DNA of 48,030 bases from an uncultured Porphyromonadaceae bacterium (GTDB lineage Bacteria; Bacteroidota; Bacteroidia; Bacteroidales; Muribaculaceae), in NCBI GenBank assembly GCA_900548705.1, contig URLF01000007.1, forward strand, positions 1 to 48,030. The letters run 5' to 3'. Numbering within the stretch: the first letter of the stretch is position 1; every line of letters starts with the position of its first letter. Both the position numbers and the translations under genes were made by a program. The notes under the pieces are model-generated. The model made no database searches. It saw only the letters and a list, made by a program, of their open reading frames with translations, and was not told where the DNA came from. Below, in pieces: positions 43,701 to 48,030 of the stretch.

Positions 43701-44164
43701 GAGACCACGAAACGCAGCTCGGGGTCAGTAGTCCAGTGGCTCAGGGCCTCGGTGCGCAGAATCTGCTGGGGAGGGTCTACCTGGCCATACTTGATGTCGC
43801 GGCGGTAACCCGACGGAAAAATCATCACCGCACTGTCACCCAGTATCTTGACAAGGTCGTTGTAGAGATATCCCGCGTCATCCATCGAGTCGGCGACAAG
43901 CAACGCCGGCACATTCTCCGGTGTCCCCTTCTGTTTCCCGGTGGCTTTCCCATTGGCCTTTCCATTGGCAGCGAGGGCCATTCCCCCGAATAGCATAGCC
44001 ACTGAGGAACCCGCAAGCCCACCGAGGGTCACGACGCTACCCCCGCGTGCGATTTCAAGCGCACGGGCCATGGCCTTTTCCCTGGCCGGTGACAAAAATC
44101 CCTTCGCCAGCGTTTCCAGCCGGCACACCCCCTCCGCGGAGGAAGCTGTCACAGATTCGGACAT
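40709..44164 (-). CDS. mfd: Transcription-repair coupling factor Mfd
   Basis: An about 1151-residue SF2 translocase that removes RNA polymerase stalled at DNA damage and recruits UvrA. The UvrB-like N-terminal domains (ending near residue 330), the RNA-polymerase-interacting domain (GDYIVHVDHGVGKFGGL) and the RecG-like motor are all present. Walker A is CGDVGFGKTEIA, Walker B LLVIDEEQKFGV, and motif VI-like LRGRVGRSNHKAFCYL. The C-terminal TRCF domain (VADCVIESDLELLLP) is complete. The ATG at 44164 is preferred to an in-frame TTG at 44176. An N-terminal low-complexity insertion (GKANGKATGK, about residues 68-80) is unusual. It is co-transcribed with slyD. Confidence 0.95.
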   Translation of the reverse strand: MSESVTASSAEGVCRLETLAKGFLSPAREKAMARALEIARGGSVVTLGGLAGSSVAMLFGGMALAANGKANGKATGKQKGTPENVPALLVADSMDDAGYLYNDLVKILGDSAVMIFPSGYRRDIKYGQVDPPQQILRTEALSHWTTDPELRFVVSYPEAMAEKVASRQVITDKTATFSVGQEIDLEKTRRWLLDNGFLPVDYVYEPGHFAIRGSIIDIFGYSGELPYRIDLFGDEIESIRTFNIETQLSEQKVDSVAVTANVSSDGDAGESLLDFIPPSTVIATADSSRLLGRIEAIANDSFSSSAVIAGEGDAQAMKQLVDPAKFARKFAGFTRLEYTAATPAKESETSLDFSCSPQGLYHKNFDLISASFLKFLGEGYKIYILTDSQKQAQRLHAIFEERADEIPFTPASATLHEGFVDHRLKRCLFTDHQIFDRFHKYSLKSDRARSGKLALSLKELSAIETGDYIVHVDHGVGKFGGLLRTQVNGTTQEMIKLIYKNNDCIFVSIHALHKLAKYRGKEGVEPTINKLGSGAWNRMKEKTKKKLKDIARDLIKLYAARKEEKGFSFSPDSYLQHELEASFIYEDTPDQLTATRDVKADMESDRPMDRLICGDVGFGKTEIAIRAAFKAATDGKQVAVLVPTTVLAYQHFNTFRDRLKDFPVRVDYLSRARTPKQIKDILKDLAEGKIDILVGTHRLVGKDVKFKDLGLLVIDEEQKFGVAVKEKLKQMKVSVDTLTMSATPIPRTLQFSLMGARDLSSITTPPPNRYPILTSVNTLTDDLLAEAVNFEMSRNGQVFIINNRIEGLMQLEQMVKRVVPDARTIVAHGQMPPEKLEQAIIDFTNHDYDVMLATTIVESGIDMPNVNTMIVNNAQNFGLSELHQLRGRVGRSNHKAFCYLMVPPGNPLTPVARRRLQAIEGFSDLGSGIHIAMQDLDIRGAGNLLGAEQSGFIADLGYETYQKILKEAVTELRTEEFAGTFTKEEHGNSPEEETEYVADCVIESDLELLLPAWYVPQESERISLYRELDSMEREMDIREFRSRLVDRFGKIPPEAAELTRVPRLRRLARQLGIEKVALKQGTMYTYFVDSQNVAYYQSPMFGRMIAYLQSHLSTVKIRENGQKRSFAFSNVPSVETAVSILSEILNLETTN

Positions 44165-44190
44165 ATCAATACTCAATTAAGACGGAATTG

Positions 44191-44198
44191 CAAAATTA
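44191..44198 (-). promoter_or_regulatory. -7 box of mfd
   Basis: TAATTTTG on the minus strand (44198-44191), 27 nt before the ATG. The -33 region is unclear. Confidence 0.5.
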
Positions 44199-44246
44199 GC
44201 AAAAAAAGTTGTGTTTTTCACTCAAAAATCCACAAGCGCCAGCCAG

Positions 44247-44666
44247 TTATTCCTCCTCATAGTAATATGAGTAGTCAATCCCTTTCATAAACATCTCGCG
44301 GTTGTTGATTCTGTCGGTCAAAGCTCCTCTCAACAACGCTTTGATATGTGTGGAGTCAACTACGCTTTCACGCATCGCACCTAAGTATTCATTCTTGTCA
44401 ATCCGACTCCATAATACGTCTGCGATACGCTGCTTCCCGTCAGGAGCCTCAAACTTGAACCCGTGAGTGGCGCTCACGAGTTCTATGCCCTCCTGTCTTA
44501 GCTCTCGTTTAAGCCAACGCCAATAATTACCGGCCTTTGTATAGTCCGGTTCGTCATTGATGGCCCGCACAACATCCGTAGCCGAAAACCACCAGCAGCT
44601 GTTCTCGTCATCCCAAACCGCCCGAACCTCGCGGTCATTGAAAAATCGTATAGATTTCTTACTCAT
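44247..44666 (-). CDS. Bro-N domain protein (phage antirepressor-like)
   Basis: A 139-residue protein. RFFNDREVRAVWDDENSCWWFSATDVVRAI followed by NYWRWLKRELRQEG and DGKQRIADVL is the pattern of Bro-N DNA-binding domains, found in baculovirus Bro proteins and phage antirepressors. The usual C-terminal domain of antirepressors is missing. The last 50 residues are a helical tail ending in YYYEEE. In phages such proteins bind DNA and counteract repressors. Here it lies 32 bp downstream of an AbiH gene on the same strand, so it may be part of a defence module or its regulation. Confidence 0.7.
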   Translation of the reverse strand: MSKKSIRFFNDREVRAVWDDENSCWWFSATDVVRAINDEPDYTKAGNYWRWLKRELRQEGIELVSATHGFKFEAPDGKQRIADVLWSRIDKNEYLGAMRESVVDSTHIKALLRGALTDRINNREMFMKGIDYSYYYEEE

Positions 44667-44698
44667 TTAGTACTACATATGTTGTCTGCGCACTCCGC

Positions 44699-45754
44699 TC
44701 AATATGAGATGTTGTGACTCATCCTTTGTAAGTATAAATGATCAGGTTCATCTATATATTTCTCAGGTATTCCGTACTTGAACATTGATTTATCACAAGA
44801 TATGAAAATGCGATTTCTTATATTTTCGTTTGAGATATCATCAATTCCAAGTTTGGGTAGCAGCCAATCCTTTACAGAATCTACTTGTTCCTGGAATTCA
44901 GGCGTATTATTATTGTGCAATTCAAAACCTTCGTGGTAAAAATACAATAGAATTGCGTTAGATGTTAAGAGCCTTTTGCCAATAGCGTCCCACCAAGTTT
45001 GATCTGAAATACCAATTGACATCCCAAAAATGCATATGAAGTCTGCTCTCTTTATCCATTGAAGACATTTCAGATGATGTTCTTCTCCGGTTAGGTCGTT
45101 AAAAGTTGGCTTAACGAAACGATAACATATGTTTTGCGATTTTGAAAGAGTCTCGTTGCATATTTGTGTTGGATTATCTAAACCTAATGCCATTCTGCCT
45201 TTGTCAGGGTCACAAAAACCATGTATATGCTCAATGTCGAGTAACCGGCTATAGTAACCACCCCTAAAAGTAGAAGCAATTATGGGCTCTCCTTTGTAAT
45301 CAATTAATTTCTCAATAGTTTGAGTGTAATTAAATGTAATTATATAAAGATCTCGAAGCTGCTCAGTTTTGAGAATACTGTTTTCAAGTTTTTTTCGTTG
45401 ATTTTTCCTTAAAGATTTTATGGGGTAGAATAATTCCTTTAATATCTCACTGGAGCTATTTTTAGGGGGGACAAACCTTGCTTCCTCTTTGCAAATGTAA
45501 GTTTGCAAATGGTTCAATAAGTCTTTATGTATCGATATGGCATCCTCTTTCCGGGTAAGATTTTTTAGGTATTTTCCTAACGCTTCTTCCAGGTCTGCCC
45601 AGTTCTCGTAATCCGATTTTATGATAGATTTAAGCTGTTTGATTACAGGAGAATAAGATGCTTGGGCAATATAATATTGATAGAAACTTTTGTAATCAGT
45701 ATTAAGGTTCAAGTTTCTATCAAATCCATTTCCAATTAAGTAAACTATATCCAT
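44699..45754 (-). CDS. AbiH family abortive-infection protein
   Basis: A 351-residue soluble protein. The N-terminal IGNGFDRNLNLNTDYKSF is the hallmark of AbiH. The core then has IITFNYTQTIEKL, IEHIHGF and FICIFGMSIGISDQTWW, giving the expected order of conserved Asn/Asp/His motifs. AbiH was first described in Lactococcus as a phage abortive-infection protein. Its biochemical action is not known to me. The gene is much richer in AT than the flanking mfd, and its codon use differs too, which suggests horizontal acquisition. It has its own -7 box and is the first of two genes. Confidence 0.9.
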   Translation of the reverse strand: MDIVYLIGNGFDRNLNLNTDYKSFYQYYIAQASYSPVIKQLKSIIKSDYENWADLEEALGKYLKNLTRKEDAISIHKDLLNHLQTYICKEEARFVPPKNSSSEILKELFYPIKSLRKNQRKKLENSILKTEQLRDLYIITFNYTQTIEKLIDYKGEPIIASTFRGGYYSRLLDIEHIHGFCDPDKGRMALGLDNPTQICNETLSKSQNICYRFVKPTFNDLTGEEHHLKCLQWIKRADFICIFGMSIGISDQTWWDAIGKRLLTSNAILLYFYHEGFELHNNNTPEFQEQVDSVKDWLLPKLGIDDISNENIRNRIFISCDKSMFKYGIPEKYIDEPDHLYLQRMSHNISY

Positions 45755-45807
45755 AATTGATTGACGTAAGGTACTGTTAAATCATTAACATATTTTTGAG
45801 ATTAACG

Positions 45808-45838
45808 CAAAGTTACAAATAATATCTGAGACCTCAAG
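45808..45838 (-). promoter_or_regulatory. Promoter of the AbiH gene
   Basis: TAACTTTG on the minus strand (45815-45808), with CTTG (45838-45835) 19 nt upstream. The leader is about 53 nt. Confidence 0.6.
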
Positions 45839-46171
45839 CAAATTATGGGATGATGAATGATAGACACCTAATAAAAATGTGATGAATGGGAAAGAAGAAA
45901 GTAAGAATATTTGAGAATGGGCAATCCTGGAGTAGTACGATGGCGGATGAGAGAATCGAAAAAGTGCATTGGATTAAAATCTGGGGTTATTTCTGTGGTA
46001 ATCTTTGGGTTTTTTGGGGAGAGGCTTTGAATTTAGTTCCATTATTCGATTAACAAGATAAAACTTCTTTATTGGAGGATGGGAAGTTACGATGACGAAA
46101 CCAACGTCTCATCACCATACATTATTTTCTAATCATCTTAAGTGTTCCCTGTATAACCTGACGATTTTTGC
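45839..46171. other. AT-rich intergenic region
   Basis: A 333-bp stretch with no convincing gene. A plus-strand frame at 45940-46053 could code a 37-residue Trp-rich peptide (MADERIEKVHWIKIWGY...) but it lacks a promoter. Some of the region could be decayed mobile DNA. Confidence 0.4.
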
Positions 46172-46206
46172 AAATCAGGCACCCCGTTGTTCGGGGTGCC
46201 TGATTT
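46172..46206 (-). terminator. Terminator of the LRR-protein gene
   Basis: A perfect 15-bp stem (AAATCAGGCACCCCG at 46172-46186 with its complement at 46192-46206) and a 5-nt loop, 26 nt after the stop of the minus-strand gene. Confidence 0.88.
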
Positions 46207-46231
46207 ATGAATGACAACGGGTTTAAACGAA

Positions 46232-47974
46232 TTATTGGAGATAAACCTTTTCTATTCTTCCACTGGTATATCGAATAAAATTCAAACCGGGAAGGGGATA
46301 AGCGTGACGAATTCCATGTATGTCATAATAACATTCTATTTCTTCATACATCATGTCGGCTGTTACGGCATTTATGCCAGTTGTCGTTTCTGTTCTGAAA
46401 GTTTGCTCTTCCCCGAAGAATGTACCAGAAGATGTCTCCACAAAAGCCCGTACGTTATAATTCGTGTCAGGAAGTAGGTCTTCCAAAGTTGCTGTCATTA
46501 CTTGGCCTGTTGCCAGAATGATTGATGGGTTTGAGTTGTTCTTAGCTTCGATTCTTTTTGCTTTTGCTGCATCGCTATTCTCTGGATAGAATTCGAACCC
46601 TTGGCGTATGATGATATCTGTGCCCTGGACAACATATCCTTTGAGAATGACTGATGTCCCGGAAATAAAAGAGGGCTCAATCGGGTAAGTGTGAATTATC
46701 GGTTCATAATAGCTGAAATCTCCTGTGTCAAAACCAATCCATTCTCCATAGGAAATATTACCCAATTTGGATTTATAGAAAGGACGAACCTTGTAATAAG
46801 TATTTGGGTTCAGGCTAATAATTCGTCCCTCCATAACATTTTGATAGATACGTGCATTGCCTTCTTTTGAGGGGACGACATCTGGAGCGTCTATTTTTCT
46901 CCATTCAAAGCCGGCTCCTGATTCTTCGTCTGCCAGATTGGTGGTCGAACTTACAATGGCCTCTGTTTCACTTACAATTTTGGGGGAATTGTTGTCAAAA
47001 ACGACATCGGGTGTATGGACTTTCAATATTGCGGTTTCAGGCATTCCGCCTTCTTGTGCTTTTATTGTGTAAGTTATTGTATAATCTGTGCTTGGCTCGG
47101 TCTTGGAGAGAGTGAGCTCACGTCCAGGATAATCAGTGCCTTCCACAGAAAAATATTCATCCCCCACCGTAGCGTCATAAATGCTGATTTTTGCTTTTAG
47201 GGAAATTTCATTAGGGGCGCTACTGATTAATTCAACTTTAGGAGAAAAGCCTCTGGTGTTAAGTTCATAGGTGTCTCCTAAGATGCGTTCCCCATCATAA
47301 ATCCCGTAAGGACGTAACGAATACTTTGAGTTGGGAGTAAGCCCTGAAAGGTTGAAGTTGCCATTGTTGTCGACGGGTTCACCAGATGTCAGGCCGACCT
47401 CATCCGGCGTAAGGGTATTATCGCTGGCGTATAGAATGTGTCCATTAAAGGATGTCTGATTTGTATAGCCTTGGATATAACAATATATTTTGTTGGTCTT
47501 GACACTCACCGTGACCTCATAATCTTTACCGTTATATGAGCAGATTGCCTTAGGTTTGTACTCAGTGTCCCATTTAAGTCCGCTGAAAGTGTACAGCTCG
47601 TTGTCATATGTAACCTCGTGGTTGTCAAGGTTGAATCCGTTGAATGAAATAAGATTGCAGATATCTGTAACCTTAATGGAGACTGTCTTTAGCTTTGAGC
47701 TTTTGACTGTTTTGAATAAAGGAATTTCTGTTACCAGAGAATTGTAGACACCAGAAAGTACTTCTTCCGAGGCGTATAGATTGAATTTACGCCCATACTT
47801 GTCACTGTTCGAGATGGTTATCTTGCAGGGGGAGAAAGAGATTATGTCATCAAGCATGCAACCAGAGTAACGGTCTGGCACCTTGAAAGTGATTGTTCCA
47901 GTTGTTATGCTTGATGGGATGACAACTGATACCAGTTTTTTACAATAGTAAAAGGCGTTGGAGTCTATTTCATT
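46232..47974 (-). pseudogene. 5'-truncated BspA-type leucine-rich-repeat surface protein
   Basis: The minus-strand frame is open over 580 codons but has no proper start. Its first readable residues (NEIDSNAFYYCKKLVSVVIPSSI) are a BspA-type leucine-rich repeat (AF-x-x-C-x-x-L-x-x-V-x-I-P), so the upstream repeats and signal peptide are missing. Two stop codons (TAA, TAG at 47980-47975) precede it. After the repeat come about five fibronectin-like domains (TYKPKAICSYNGKDYEV, NTYYKVRPFYKSKLG, DTNYNVRAFVETSSGTFFG) and a C-terminal end motif (YYDIHGIRHAYPLPGLNFIR). The GTG at 47881 lies within the remnant and would give an unexported protein. The likely cause of the truncation is the insertion-sequence end directly upstream. 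Intact relatives are cell-surface or secreted proteins. Confidence 0.75.
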
Positions 47975-47981
47975 CTATTAC

Positions 47982-48030
47982 TGTCCGCTAAACTTTTGAG
48001 GTCAACTGAAAATTAGGGCTGATTCCGTTT
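47982..48030 (+). mobile_element. Probable end of an insertion sequence
   Basis: The last 49 bases start TGTCCGCTAAACTTTTGAGG, a sequence that by its TG start and CTAAACTTTT core resembles the terminal inverted repeats of IS3-family-like elements. It begins exactly where the LRR gene loses its frame, and no protein-coding frame crosses it. The transposase is outside the window, so the family is uncertain. Confidence 0.45.

Overview
The window looks like a chromosomal segment of a high-GC Bacteroidales bacterium, most likely family Muribaculaceae. Four things support this: promoters of the Bacteroidetes type (TTTG, about 20 nt, TAnnTTTG); no Shine-Dalgarno sites; many Bacteroidetes-typical proteins (DUF4954, DUF4294, DUF4254, DUF2723/GT117, Bacteroidetes-type LptE, WbqC-like); and several C-termini of the type seen in Bacteroidales secreted proteins. 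The family-level placement is inference, since no rRNA gene is present.

Layout. 1-6.5 kb: the 3' end of an unknown gene, a DUF4954 beta-helix protein, tRNA-Asp(GTC) behind an A-tract-rich promoter, a thioredoxin-fold lipoprotein, a YifB/ComM ATPase and a small HTH regulator. 6.6-10.4 kb: a 1060-residue lipoprotein with a collagen-like stretch and codon use suggesting high expression, then a small lipoprotein. 10.6-19.2 kb (minus strand): a GH26 mannanase-like enzyme, a block of nested inverted repeats, an outer-membrane barrel protein, an operon of GT117, polysaccharide deacetylase and QueG, and a small membrane protein. 19.3-24.7 kb (plus strand): DUF4254 with a GT9 glycosyltransferase, a secreted endonuclease I, a second nested palindromic element, and an acyltransferase whose start codon is put out of frame by a run of eight C.

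24.6-34 kb (minus strand) is a cell-envelope run: PlsC-like acyltransferase, sigma-54 activator, LptE, a TPR-like protein, SecG, an RNA m5C methyltransferase and a MATE transporter, preceded by nadB with a DUF4294 gene. 34-44 kb holds a GNAT/FemAB-like gene, then ctpA, lepB, wbqC-like and a LolE-like permease in one operon, and mfd with slyD in another. 44.2-48 kb is more AT-rich and looks acquired. It carries an AbiH abortive-infection gene with a Bro-N gene, then a leucine-rich-repeat surface protein that has lost its 5' part at what looks like the end of an insertion sequence.

Most of the window is housekeeping and envelope biogenesis: export (SecG, LepB, CtpA, SlyD), LPS and lipoprotein transport (LptE, LolE-like), and glycan building (GT9, GT117, deacetylase, acyltransferase). 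The most interesting points are the possible phase-variable acyltransferase, the AbiH/Bro-N pair, the two nested palindromic elements and the disrupted LRR gene.
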